Of a stretch of DNA of 34,366 nt, positions 8,059 to 15,307 are shown piece after piece. Source of the stretch: Verrucomicrobiota bacterium (GTDB taxonomy: Bacteria > Verrucomicrobiota > Verrucomicrobiia > Opitutales > Opitutaceae). The notes under the pieces were generated by a model that did not search any database, was not told the DNA's origin, and was given only the letters and a program-made list of their open reading frames with translations. The stretch lies in assembly GCA_023433275.1 (NCBI GenBank), contig JAEZDN010000094.1, positions 1 through 34,366 on the forward strand. Reading direction: 5' to 3'. The stretch's first letter is position 1, and every line of letters begins with the position of its first letter. The position numbers were made by a program, and so were the translations under genes.

Positions 8059-9111
8059 ATGAACCTACCCCTGTTTGCCCGGTTGCTCATCCTGTGTGTC
8101 TGCATCGCCCCTCCGGTTCTCGCTGAAACCGCGACCCCTTTCAGCGCCCCGCCGGCGGAGGCCCGCGCGACGGCCATGCTGCCCGTCATTGCCGTGAAAG
8201 GAAATCGCTTTGTGAACCCGCAGGGTGAGACGGTGGTTTTCCGTGGCCTGGCGTTTTCAGATCCGGCTGAACTGGTGAAGAAGGGGCAGTGGGGACGGAA
8301 GCATTTCGAGGAGGCGAAGAAGTGGAACGCGAACATCGTGCGCATTCCCGTTCATCCGGCGGACTGGCGCCGGACAGGTGAAGCCGAGTATCTCAAGCTG
8401 CTGGATCAGGCGGTCCAATGGGCGGGGGAGCTGGGCATGTATGTCATCATCGACTGGCACACGATCGGCAACATGCTGACGGGGGTTTATCACCTGCCGA
8501 TGTATGTCACCTCGCGCGACGAGACCTATCGCTTTTGGCACACGATCGCGGAGCGGTACAAGAACAACCCCACGGTGGCGTTATATGAGCTCTACAACGA
8601 GCCCACGAATCGCGACGGCAACATGGGACCCATGCCATGGGCCGAGTATCGCGAGCTGATCGAAGGGCTCACATCGATGGTTCAGAAGATCAACCCGCGC
8701 GCGATCGTCCTCGTGGCCGGCTTCAACTGGGGCTATGAGCTGACGCATGTGCGCTTCGATCCGGTGCGGGCCTCGAACGTGGCGTATGTGACGCATCCCT
8801 ATCCCCAAAAACGCCGCGAGAACTGGGAGGCGACCTGGCAGGCGGACTGGGGTTACCTGGCGGAACATTATCCGATCGTCGCGACCGAGTTCGGTTTCAT
8901 GCAGGATGGGGAGCGGGGATCGCATGTCCCGGTCATCGGCGACGAGAAGTACGGCGAGGCGATCATCGGGTTTTTCGAGAAACGGGGCATTTCGTGGACG
9001 CCGTGGGTGTTCGACGTCCAGTGGACGCCCAATCTGCTCGCGGATTGGGATTACACGCCGTCGCGGCAGGGGCGCTTCTTTCAGGAAAAGCTGCGGCAGC
9101 TGAACAAGTGA
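8059..9111 (+). CDS. Secreted glycoside hydrolase family 5 (cellulase-like)
   Basis: This is an exported (beta/alpha)8 retaining glycosidase of family GH5, acting on beta-1,4-linked glucans or mannans. The exact substrate cannot be assigned. From the ATG at 8059 it is 350 aa and begins with a signal peptide (MNLPLFARLLILCVCIAPP, cleavage after VLAE). Upstream ATGs at 8014 and 8038 would place charged and polar residues ahead of that peptide and are less likely. Conserved features are VRIPVHPADW on strand 2, IIDWHT, the acid/base Glu181 in YNEP, His/Tyr in THPYP and the nucleophile Glu277 in VATEFGF. There are no carbohydrate-binding modules. It follows the permease on the same strand after a hairpin-containing gap and is probably transcribed alone. 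Confidence 0.9.
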   Translation: MNLPLFARLLILCVCIAPPVLAETATPFSAPPAEARATAMLPVIAVKGNRFVNPQGETVVFRGLAFSDPAELVKKGQWGRKHFEEAKKWNANIVRIPVHPADWRRTGEAEYLKLLDQAVQWAGELGMYVIIDWHTIGNMLTGVYHLPMYVTSRDETYRFWHTIAERYKNNPTVALYELYNEPTNRDGNMGPMPWAEYRELIEGLTSMVQKINPRAIVLVAGFNWGYELTHVRFDPVRASNVAYVTHPYPQKRRENWEATWQADWGYLAEHYPIVATEFGFMQDGERGSHVPVIGDEKYGEAIIGFFEKRGISWTPWVFDVQWTPNLLADWDYTPSRQGRFFQEKLRQLNK

Positions 9112-9239
9112 CGGCCGCCGTGGGTTCGGCGGGTTCAATTCAGAACGCGCGCTTCGTCTGGGGGCAGCGCGTGCAAACATAACTCATCGTCATCCTGAGC
9201 CGGGCGAAAGGCCCACGTTGGTACCCAAACCATCGCTAC

Positions 9240-9324
9240 CGTCATCCTGAGTGAAACGAAGGATCCAAGCGGTCGGTGACGTCCGTCCTTTCCCTTGGAT
9301 CCTCCGCGTGGCTCAGGATGACGG
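9240..9324. repeat. 85-bp TCATCCTGAG palindromic repeat, intact copy
   Basis: The ends are CGTCATCCTGAG and CTCAGGATGACGG, and an inner pair GGATCCAAG/CTTGGATCC gives a nested inverted repeat. The whole unit could fold into one long hairpin. Repeats beginning TCATCCTGAG are known from many unrelated bacterial genomes. This copy serves as the uninterrupted reference for the copy at 15308-15540, which carries an insertion. Confidence 0.85.
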
Positions 9325-9480
9325 CGGACCTATTTGTGCTCTCCAAAGCTTGTCTCCGTTTACTATGCAATCGTACAGCCGCTGCTCCCGGTCTCAGGAA
9401 GACAGGGGCAACTGATGGCCTTCTTGGCGGGACTACCCGGTTGCTGAAACGCTGGGAGGGGCGGCGGGCGTGGGTTTTTG

Positions 9481-9498
9481 CCGGGTGAGGGCACCCGG
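9481..9498. repeat. Hairpin repeat (class D)
   Basis: A perfect 7-bp stem CCGGGTG/CACCCGG with loop AGGG is followed by GCCCACAA. The same hairpin recurs at 14375-14390, where it is half of a paired element. Confidence 0.65.
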
Positions 9499-9613
9499 CC
9501 CACAAGGGCGGAGGGGCGTGGACCGCGAGTCAGCGCGAGACCGCGGAAGAAATTTCATTTAGGACATACAATGCGATTTCATCTGGCGCGATTCAGGCTT
9601 CAACTGGGCGCAC

Positions 9614-9844
9614 ATGGATCAACTGACCGCCCCTGACGTTATCCCCTCAGCCCCCATTCGCATCGGCCTGACCTGCTGGCGCTGGCAGAAGACCAAGGCG
9701 CAGGCGATTCTCGGTCTGGGGCAGAAACTGGGCGTGACGGTGCAGGTGACGGAACGGATCCACGGCCTGCGCCGGGAAATCGAGGCACAGGTCTCGGGGC
9801 ACAACACCGACCGGTTCATCGGCGAGTTCGTGCGGGATTGCTGA
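9614..9844 (+). CDS. Small hypothetical protein (76 aa)
   Basis: This is an unrecognised 76-residue protein starting at an ATG. The N-terminal 14 residues look disordered. Residues 15-76 have the composition of a small folded domain (IRIGLTCWRWQKTKAQAIL, then LGVTVQVTERIHGLRREIEAQV and GHNTDRFIGEFV), with alternating helix and strand propensity and two cysteines. There is no signal peptide or membrane segment. It lies alone in a repeat-rich region between the GH5 and MATE genes, with no strong ribosome binding site. Clean codon-like composition inside a region otherwise made of palindromes argues that it is real, but a chance ORF is possible. Confidence 0.45.
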   Translation: MDQLTAPDVIPSAPIRIGLTCWRWQKTKAQAILGLGQKLGVTVQVTERIHGLRREIEAQVSGHNTDRFIGEFVRDC

Positions 9845-9980
9845 GGGCACGCGATCGGAGCGGTAGGGCGGGATCGCAGATTTCACAGGTCGAGCGTGCT
9901 CGGTCCTTGCGCCGCCGGAGTGCACCAGGACCGATCAAGCTCGGCCCCGGCAGCTTTGCGGGAATCGGAAGCCGTCTCAG

Positions 9981-10114
9981 CCGGAAATAGGCAGTCGGGA
10001 TGTAGGGGCGCGGCTTGCCCGCGCCCTTTCCTCGCTGCGGGAACCAAGGGCGTGGACGAGCCACGCCCCTACAACGGAACCATTCGGCAGCGAGCTCCCA
10101 CTCCATGGTTCCGG
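9981..10114. mobile_element. MITE-like element carrying a REPIN, copy 1
   Basis: This 134-bp element begins CCGGAA and ends TTCCGG, and is flanked on both sides by CTCAG in direct orientation (9976-9980 and 10115-10119). Its core is a textbook inverted REP pair. GTAG (10002-10005) leads a perfect 8-bp hairpin GGGCGCGG/CCGCGCCC with loop CTTGC. A 21-nt spacer follows, then a perfect hairpin GGGCGTGG/CCACGCCC with loop ACGAG, ending in CTAC (10069-10072). Direct 5-bp flanks suggest transposase-type insertion with target duplication. No coding capacity is visible. Confidence 0.75.
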
Positions 10115-10137
10115 CTCAGTCGGAACAATCAGGGGGA

Positions 10138-10289
10138 AACCACAGACGGACACAGGCACGCACAGATCAGAATGGCTTACAGCGATTAAGAGGTGGCGGC
10201 TTGTTTCACCGTTCAGTGGAATGAAGTTTGGGTACACTGATGAAGCCACCTCGCTCCCCATCCGTGTTTATCGTGTTCATCTGTGGTTC
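10138..10289. repeat. Long palindromic AACCACAGA repeat
   Basis: The left end reads AACCACAGACGGACACAG and the right end TCTGTGGTT, preceded by ATCCGTGTTTATCGTGTTCA, which is the inverse complement of the left arm with a few mismatches. The interior also pairs (GAGGTGGC near 10189 against GCCACCTC near 10244). A partial left arm of the same family is at 27600-27640. It lies just downstream of the minus-strand MATE gene. The 462-bp gap 9845-10306 holds this and MITE copy 1, and no gene. Confidence 0.7.
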
Positions 10290-10306
10290 AACTGCACGAA
10301 GCCGGC

Positions 10307-11737
10307 TCAGAGCTTCTGCTCCTTCCATTTGCCGCGGCGGAGGAGGATCGCGCTCCAGATTGTCAAGGCGGTGAATGAAACGGGCACGGCGACATAGACG
10401 CCCAGGGGCCCGAGCCCGACGGGGACCGCGAGGAACCAGGCGAGCGGGACTTGTCCGAGCCACAGGCAGAAAAAATTCAGGCGGGTTGGCGTCCAGGTGT
10501 CGCCCGAGCCATTGAAAGTGGCCTCGAGGCACATGCCGGCCGCATAGAGTGGGAAGGCCAGGCTTATAATCCAAAGCGAACGCACGGCCTCGGGGAACAC
10601 GGCGGGATCGCTGGTGAACAGGCCGGCGATGAGCCGGCAGCCGACGATGAAGAGGAGGCCGACGGCGCCGAGGAACATGACATTGTAGCGGACGGCGATG
10701 CGGATGGATTCTTCGGCCCGATCGGGCCGGCCGGCGCCCAAGTTCTGGCCCACGAGTGTGGCGCCGGCATTGGCGAGGCCCCAGGCGGGCATGAGGGCGA
10801 AGATCACCACACGGATGGCGATGGTGTATCCCGCCAGCACGGGACTGCCGAAGACCGCCAGAATCTTGAAAAGGCCGACCCAGCTCGTCGTCGCGATCAG
10901 CATTTGTGCAATGCCATTGCCCGAGGTCTTCAAGATGGTGACCAGCGAGTCGCGATGAGGCTTGAGGTCCGGGAGGTGGAGGCGGATGCGGCCGGCGCGC
11001 GCGGTGAGATGCCAGAGCTGGTAGGCCACGCCGATGCCGCGGCCAATGTTGGTGGCCACGGCGGCGCCGGCGACGCCCATTTCCGGGAACGGGCCCCAGC
11101 CGAAGATGAAGCATGGATCGAGGACGATGTTGAGGGCGTTGGCCAGCCACAGCGTGCGCATGGCGATGACGGCGTCGCCCGCGCCGCGGAAAATCGCGTT
11201 GATCAGAAAAATAAGGAAGACCGTGGCGTTGCCGCCCAGCATGATCCGGGCGTAGCCCGCGCCGAGTGAGACGACGGCTTCGTCCGCGCCCATCAGCCGG
11301 AGGATCTCCGGCGCGAACCAACCGAGGCCGAGGCCGAGCGCGGCAGCCACGCCCGCGCCGAGCATGATGATCTGGCCCGCGGCCTGAGCGGCGTGGGCGG
11401 GATTCTGTTCCCCAATCCGGCGGGCCACGATGGCGGTGGCGGCGAAGGAAATGCCCAGGGCGATCGCGTAAACCAGCGACATGACCGACTCGGTGAGGCC
11501 CACCACGGCGACTGCCTCACTGCCTAGGCGCGAGACCCAGAACACGTCCACCACCGCAAACAGGGACTCCATGGTCATTTCCAAGACCATTGGCACGGCC
11601 AGAAGCAGAACGGCGCGGTTCAGGGGCAGTGTGGTGTAATCGCTGTGGGTGCCCTTGATGGCCTGCCATACGCCCGACCAGAAGGTCGTCGGGGGAGGCG
11701 AGGGCGAGGCCGGAGACGGAGATGAGGCATCGGTCAT
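10307..11737 (-). CDS. MATE-family multidrug/Na+ (H+) antiporter
   Basis: This 476-aa inner-membrane exporter of the MATE family couples Na+ or H+ entry to efflux of cationic drugs or metabolites. About twelve transmembrane helices can be traced from residue 45 to 465 in two homologous six-helix halves. Family marks include VPMVLEMTMESLFAVVDVFWVSRLG in helix 1 (split here between MVLEMT and SRLG), the FINA/INAIFRGAGD loop in half one, and the matching EATFNGSGDTWTPT in half two. The N-terminal 25 residues are Pro/Ser-rich and cytoplasmic. Length is normal and the ATG at 11737 is unambiguous. It is probably monocistronic. The substrate cannot be predicted. Confidence 0.92.
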   Translation of the reverse strand: MTDASSPSPASPSPPPTTFWSGVWQAIKGTHSDYTTLPLNRAVLLLAVPMVLEMTMESLFAVVDVFWVSRLGSEAVAVVGLTESVMSLVYAIALGISFAATAIVARRIGEQNPAHAAQAAGQIIMLGAGVAAALGLGLGWFAPEILRLMGADEAVVSLGAGYARIMLGGNATVFLIFLINAIFRGAGDAVIAMRTLWLANALNIVLDPCFIFGWGPFPEMGVAGAAVATNIGRGIGVAYQLWHLTARAGRIRLHLPDLKPHRDSLVTILKTSGNGIAQMLIATTSWVGLFKILAVFGSPVLAGYTIAIRVVIFALMPAWGLANAGATLVGQNLGAGRPDRAEESIRIAVRYNVMFLGAVGLLFIVGCRLIAGLFTSDPAVFPEAVRSLWIISLAFPLYAAGMCLEATFNGSGDTWTPTRLNFFCLWLGQVPLAWFLAVPVGLGPLGVYVAVPVSFTALTIWSAILLRRGKWKEQKL

Positions 11738-11927
11738 GCGGGGAAGGTGAGGAAGGCGGGAGTGTAAGGCCGGCGGGTGACAGCGGGGTGGTCAGGAAGG
11801 TTTCGATGGAGTGTCACTATTCCAACGAGCGATGGCGCAAGGCGCGGACAGTGAGACGTTCTTTGGGCCCGGACAGAATGAAATGCGGCACGAGGAGCGA
11901 TGGTGGGGAGTCGGGATGGCCGAGGCG

Positions 11928-11994
11928 GTGGGAATGGCTTTAGGTCCCGACTGATGCCCGTGACAGAAAAGTCGGGGCGTAAAGCCCCTCCCAC
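11928..11994. repeat. REPIN-like inverted pair (GTGGGA...CTCCCAC)
   Basis: The left unit (11928-11951) starts GTGGGAATGGCTTTAGG and the right unit (11971-11994) is its near-perfect inverse complement ending CCCCTCCCAC. The right unit contains the hairpin GGGGC/GCCCC around GTAAA. A single relative with a perfect 9-bp stem is at 13479-13499. The repeat lies inside the extended open frame upstream of the secreted hypothetical protein, showing that the longer start is not used. The 396-bp gap 11738-12133 contains nothing else recognisable. Confidence 0.65.
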
Positions 11995-12133
11995 GCAAAG
12001 CCAATACCCTGCCTTTATCGTGCCCCCCAAAACCTTCCCCATACCATTCGTGGAACAGGGCGACTTGGGGGCGGTCCACGGGGGCCGCGTGACAGCGTTG
12101 CCTTACCCCTGGTCCGGCCATAGTGATGATGGC

Positions 12134-12694
12134 GTGGGCGTGCGCGCTGAATCCCGGCGGTTGGTGGGTGTCGTCATTTCGACGATGTGCCTGGGCGTCC
12201 TGCCCGCGGCCGAGGCGCCCGGCCCGGAACCGGCCGGAAACCGATCCCCGAGCCGCTCTGCGGAAATTGCGGCGGCGATCCGGGTGAAGTTGCCCAAGTA
12301 CCAGCCGAAGCCGGACGAGGACGAGGTCACGATGAAAGAGTCCGCCGAAGCCGCGGTGGAGCGGGATGGTGTTCTCAACCTGCCGACGGTGCTGGTGCAG
12401 GCCAAAAGACAGCCGCCGATGACCGAGTATGAAATGCTCACGCCCAAAGGACGGTTGGAACTCGCGCTAAGGCGGCGGCCGGGGCTGAGGATCGGGAATT
12501 TGTTCGGCATGAACAACGGCGTCGCCCTTGCCTTGCTGCATGAGGATATCGAACGCGAAAAGCGGGAGAGGCTGACGGAACAGGTGGAGCGCTTGTCGCT
12601 CGACGACGGGCCCGAGACGCGGGCATTGAAGGCATTGCTCAAGGACGCCGTGGCGCGGCCCAATACCGACTGGATGAACGGGCGGGGGAGATAG
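12134..12694 (+). CDS. Putative secreted hypothetical protein
   Basis: I do not recognise this protein. The open frame extends upstream to 11900, but that part runs through a REP-like repeat and has no protein-like character. A GTG at 12134 (or at 12140) gives about 186 aa and a plausible signal peptide: a basic n-region (RAESRR), hydrophobic VGVVISTMCLGVL and the cleavage motif AAEA. The mature part has a Pro/charged segment (KYQPKPDEDEVT), then LPTVLVQAKRQPPMTEYEML, and ends with a charged, probably helical region (LLHEDIEREKRERLTEQVERL). There are no catalytic motifs and no clear Shine-Dalgarno. An envelope or periplasmic location is inferred from the signal peptide only. Confidence 0.55.
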   Translation: MGVRAESRRLVGVVISTMCLGVLPAAEAPGPEPAGNRSPSRSAEIAAAIRVKLPKYQPKPDEDEVTMKESAEAAVERDGVLNLPTVLVQAKRQPPMTEYEMLTPKGRLELALRRRPGLRIGNLFGMNNGVALALLHEDIEREKRERLTEQVERLSLDDGPETRALKALLKDAVARPNTDWMNGRGR

Positions 12695-12770
12695 CGTTCC
12701 GAATCGCCGGCGAGCGGGCTCCTGCCGGCGAGCGGGTTTCGCTGGCAGAATGAAACCGCGCGACGGCCGC

Positions 12771-13157
12771 CTATTTTTTTCCGGCGGGCTTCAGGGGCAG
12801 GACGCCCTGAATGGCTTCGAGCAGGGCGGCCTCGGTGAAAGGCTTCATGAGCGTGGCGGCCGCACCCATGGCCAACAGCTCGGGAATGACGGGGCGATCG
12901 GCCGGAGATGTCAGCATGATGACGGGTATGTCGGCGAGCTCGGGAGCTCCCTTGAGGCGGCGAAGGGTTTCGGTGCCTTCCATGACGGGCATCAGCACGT
13001 CGAGGAGGATGAGATCGGGCCGGGAGCGCTCGATGACGAAGAAGGCGTTGAAGCCGTTGCTGGCCTCGTCGGTTTCGCAGTCGAAGGCGGACAGGGCTTT
13101 GGCGATGAACAGCCGCAGGGACTTGGAATCGTCGACGGTGAGAATGGCGGGGCGCAC
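12771..13157 (-). CDS. CheY-like single-domain response regulator
   Basis: A GTG at 13157 gives a 128-aa receiver-only response regulator, the usual CheY length. Motifs in order are ILTVDDSKSLR (acidic pocket), LILLDVLMP (phospho-acceptor Asp), the Thr/Ser in IMLTSPAD and the Lys in LMKPF. There is no output domain, so it probably acts by protein contact. The open frame runs on to 13259, but the extra residues do not resemble a receiver. A strong GGAGG (about 13199-13203) precedes a GTG in another frame, leaving the true start unsettled. No kinase is adjacent; it might pair with a hybrid or soluble kinase elsewhere. Confidence 0.8.
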   Translation of the reverse strand: MRPAILTVDDSKSLRLFIAKALSAFDCETDEASNGFNAFFVIERSRPDLILLDVLMPVMEGTETLRRLKGAPELADIPVIMLTSPADRPVIPELLAMGAAATLMKPFTEAALLEAIQGVLPLKPAGKK

Positions 13158-13353
13158 GGCGTCAAAGGACGCGGTTTTGCGGCGCGAATAAACACAATTC
13201 CTCCATGTCAGCCGCGGATGGCGCGGATCAAGGCCGGATGGAGGCAGGACCGCGTGCAACCGCGATAGCGGCGGTCAATGGATCGGGCGGGTATGTCTCA
13301 CACGCTTCTATGCCGACCCCACACCCCCGTCGCTACGGGCCACGGCTCTTCAT

Positions 13354-13755
13354 CCGGAATGATGCAGTTGGATGTTGGGGCGCGGCTAAGGCGAGGTGCC
13401 ACACATCGCTTACACTTGAGGTGCCAGACATCGTTTACAGGTGTTGAGTGGTGATCCAATTAGATCGGGGTGGGTGCTGGGAGGGGCGCAGCCCCTCCCG
13501 CTATGCAGCTAGGCGCTTCTAGGGCGGACCGCACGCATGCCGGCGGCATCGGTATCGTGCAGCATGCCATTGAGGTGTTGGTGGAAGCAGATGGCGTGGA
13601 TGCCTGGAGCGAGTGGCTTGGCGGCGAGTCGCTCGCCACTGCAAAGTGTAAGCGATGTCTGTCACCGCCTTGACCGCGACCTTTTCTTGCTGCGGGAAAC
13701 AAGGGCGTGGACGAGCCACGCCCCTACAACGGAATAGTTCGACTGCGCGCACGCT
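13354..13755. mobile_element. MITE/REPIN copy 2, interrupted and truncated
   Basis: The left end (CCGGAAT at 13354, then the ATGCAGTTGGATG flank seen in other copies and GGGGCGCGGCT) breaks off at 13387. The right half resumes at about 13672 and contains the same GGGCGTGG/CCACGCCC hairpin (13703-13723) and CTACAACGGAA as copy 1, with one mismatch over about 45 bp (13690-13734). The expected TTCCGG right end is missing. The interruption is the 284-bp element at 13388-13671. The 629-bp gap between the receiver gene and the 57-aa gene holds essentially only these nested repeats. Confidence 0.65.
13388..13671. mobile_element. 284-bp insertion with ~28-bp terminal inverted repeats
   Basis: The left terminus (13388-13417) reads AAGGCGAGGTG then ACATCGCTTACACTT. 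The right terminus (13643-13671), read in complement, gives AAGGCGGTG then ACATCGCTTACACTTT, nearly the same over about 28 bp. A second copy of the motif (GAGGTGCCAGACATCGTTTACA) follows the left end in tandem at 13418-13439. The interior contains a perfect 9-bp-stem palindrome (13479-13499) but no intact transposase. It may be a deleted IS or a MITE; termini with ACATCG-TTACA recall IS481/IS3-type ends, which is a guess. Confidence 0.6.
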
Positions 13756-13786
13756 ACCCGTATTTCGCTTTAGGAAGGACGTTTTC

Positions 13787-13960
13787 TCAAGGCGTCGCCG
13801 TCAGGTTGAGCGACGTGACGAAAATGTACATGGCGACGCCGATGGACAGAGCCGCGATCCAGAAGAAGGGACTGCGGTGAATCCGCTTCCATGCGGGCTG
13901 GGTGGAGTGATGGTCGACAAATTTCGGGCCGCCGCCGCGCGGAGGGAAGGGATTGCTCAT
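13787..13960 (-). CDS. 57-aa single-pass membrane protein
   Basis: This small gene has an ATG at 13960 with GAGG 4 nt upstream (CTGAGGATATG) and a TGA at 13787-13789. The product has a polar, glycine- and histidine-containing N-terminus (MSNPFPPRGGGPKF, then VDHHSTQPAWKRIHRSP) and one hydrophobic helix (FFWIAALSIGVAMYIFVTSL, about 32-51), ending LNLTATP. An N-in single-pass topology is expected from the Lys/Arg before the helix. I do not recognise a family. The good ribosome binding site, positive-inside pattern and clean helix make it convincing despite its size. A second tiny membrane protein is encoded on the same strand just upstream. Confidence 0.7.
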   Translation of the reverse strand: MSNPFPPRGGGPKFVDHHSTQPAWKRIHRSPFFWIAALSIGVAMYIFVTSLNLTATP

Positions 13961-14054
13961 ATCCTCAGGACAGCCGCCCGCGGAAGAGGTGGCGGCTTGA
14001 TATGGGGAATTGGCGGGAAAACAGGCGCTACGCGGGACGTAAACCGGCGGCGTC

Positions 14055-14261
14055 TCAATGAGCCGGACCGCCCAGCAGGCGGGCGGGGAGGAAGAGTAGC
14101 GCCTTGATGAAAGCGAACACCGAACTGATGCATAGGCCGGCCAGGCGGAACGGCAGGGCGATGAGCCAAACCAGCGGAGCGAGAACGAGCGCCAGCAGGG
14201 CCACCGGCCAGCACAGCACGAGAAGGAGGCACCAGATAAAGAAGACGCCCAGGGTTTTCAT
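14055..14261 (-). CDS. 68-aa two-helix membrane protein
   Basis: This very hydrophobic small protein of unknown role starts at the ATG at 14261. Two membrane segments are evident: about 5-38 (VFFIWCLLLVLCWPVALLAL plus LAPLVWLIAL) and about 42-60 (AGLCISSVFAFIKALLFLPA). It ends in ARLLGGPAH. The Shine-Dalgarno is weak. It is on the same strand as the 57-aa membrane protein, about 94 bp ahead of it, and the two may be cotranscribed. The family is not recognised. Confidence 0.6.
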   Translation of the reverse strand: MKTLGVFFIWCLLLVLCWPVALLALVLAPLVWLIALPFRLAGLCISSVFAFIKALLFLPARLLGGPAH

Positions 14262-14324
14262 GGCTTAAGGACCCTGATCGGACTGGATAAGTTGCAGGAG
14301 AGGCGGTGGGGTTTTGGGTTGTGC

Positions 14325-14397
14325 GCGGGGTGCCCTCACCCCGCGAGGGAGTGGGCGGTTCAGCTGGGTATCGCCGGGTGAGGGCACCCGTCCCACA
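14325..14397. repeat. REPIN-like inverted hairpin pair (class D)
   Basis: The left hairpin GCGGGGTG/CACCCCGC with loop CCCT (14325-14344) and the right hairpin CGGGTG/CACCCG with loop AGGG (14375-14390) are inverted relative to each other and end in TCCCACA. A single relative is at 9481-9498. It lies between the minus-strand 68-aa gene and the plus-strand propeller-like gene. Confidence 0.65.
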
Positions 14398-14492
14398 TGA
14401 CGGGAGAGGGGGGCGATCGGGGGCGCCCGACCGCAATGATACCCCGGGATATGGAAATTTGCCTTGAGCCGGCATGATCACAGGGTGAGGGC

Positions 14493-15143
14493 ATGAACAA
14501 GATTCAGGAACTCCAGCGCCGGGCCTCGCCGGTGCCCAAGCCGCAGGCGTTGGCGTGGGACGGCGCGAGGCTCTGGGTGGGCTCGCGGCAGACGAAAGTG
14601 ATTCAAAGCATCGATCCCGTCGCGTGGACCTTTGGTTGGCAGGTGACTGCCCCCGGCACGCCTTATGGCATGGCGGCGGTGGGCGGCGACCTGCGGGTGC
14701 TTTGCGGCGAGACGTCCGAGGACAACCGAATCATTCGCCGCTGCGTGCCCGGGCAAGGCTTTGACGCGGCGTATGGCGTGCCGTGTCCGGATGACACGGG
14801 TTCACAATTGAGCCACGAGGGAGCGACTCTGTTCGTCAGCCAGTGGTATCCCAAAAAACTGATTGAGCTCGGGACCGACGGGAAGCCGGGTCGGGTGATC
14901 GAGGTGCCGCATGGCATCTGTGGGCAAACGCGGGTGGACGGCGTGTTTTACCTGATCACGACGGACGCCGAAGAAACCACGGATTATTGGCTGACGCGCG
15001 TGGACGCACGGGAGGAAACGCCGCTAATCGAGGACATCGCGCATGTGCCGTTTGCGGCCCGAGCGCTGGCGTTCGACGGAAAGAATTTTTGGACAAATCA
15101 CCGGGAGCAGGACCAGATCGTGTGTTTCGCGCGGGTGGATTGA
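14493..15143 (+). CDS. Beta-propeller-like hypothetical protein
   Basis: This 216-aa soluble protein has repeated short strands with LAWDGARLWVGS, PYGMAAVGGDLRVLCG, SHEGATLFVSQWYPKKLIEL, GICGQTRVDGVFYLIT and ALAFDGKNFWTNHRE. The recurring pattern is small-G-D-G-x-hydrophobic-W/F blades, as in beta-propellers of the NHL or glutamine-cyclotransferase type. The pattern is seen directly; the fold is inferred. There is no signal peptide, membrane segment or catalytic motif. The ATG at 14493 follows GAGGGC. It stands alone between repeat-rich gaps, and the function is unknown. Confidence 0.7.
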   Translation: MNKIQELQRRASPVPKPQALAWDGARLWVGSRQTKVIQSIDPVAWTFGWQVTAPGTPYGMAAVGGDLRVLCGETSEDNRIIRRCVPGQGFDAAYGVPCPDDTGSQLSHEGATLFVSQWYPKKLIELGTDGKPGRVIEVPHGICGQTRVDGVFYLITTDAEETTDYWLTRVDAREETPLIEDIAHVPFAARALAFDGKNFWTNHREQDQIVCFARVD

Positions 15144-15307
15144 GGTGCGGGTGGAGAGGGAGGCGCGCCGGCGGGAGACGGGTCCGAGGGATCGGACAAA
15201 CTCGCGCCGCCCGCGTCGATCCGTCGCTTCGCTGCTGCTGATTAACTGGACAAGTTCTGAGGCTGTGAACCGCGCTCCCATTCGAAACTCTGCAGAACTC
15301 CCGCTAC

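Larger units (their letters stand above)
9112..9613. other. Gene-free gap with three repeat pieces
   Basis: I see no convincing coding sequence in this 502-bp gap. It holds a partial TCATCCTGAG repeat end at 9188-9200, a full copy of the same palindromic family at 9240-9324 and a hairpin of another family at 9481-9498. The last 80 bp contain TACAAT at 9566-9571, a possible -10 element for the small gene at 9614, but no good -35 is visible. Confidence 0.6.

Noticed and set aside
11900..12133. N-terminal extension of the secreted hypothetical protein
   Set aside because: The extension translates an inverted repeat pair (11928-11994) and low-complexity sequence, and would bury the signal peptide.
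13388..13671. Intact IS transposase in the nested element
   Set aside because: No frame in the 284 bp encodes a recognisable transposase or a DDE/HUH motif; only the ends look IS-like.
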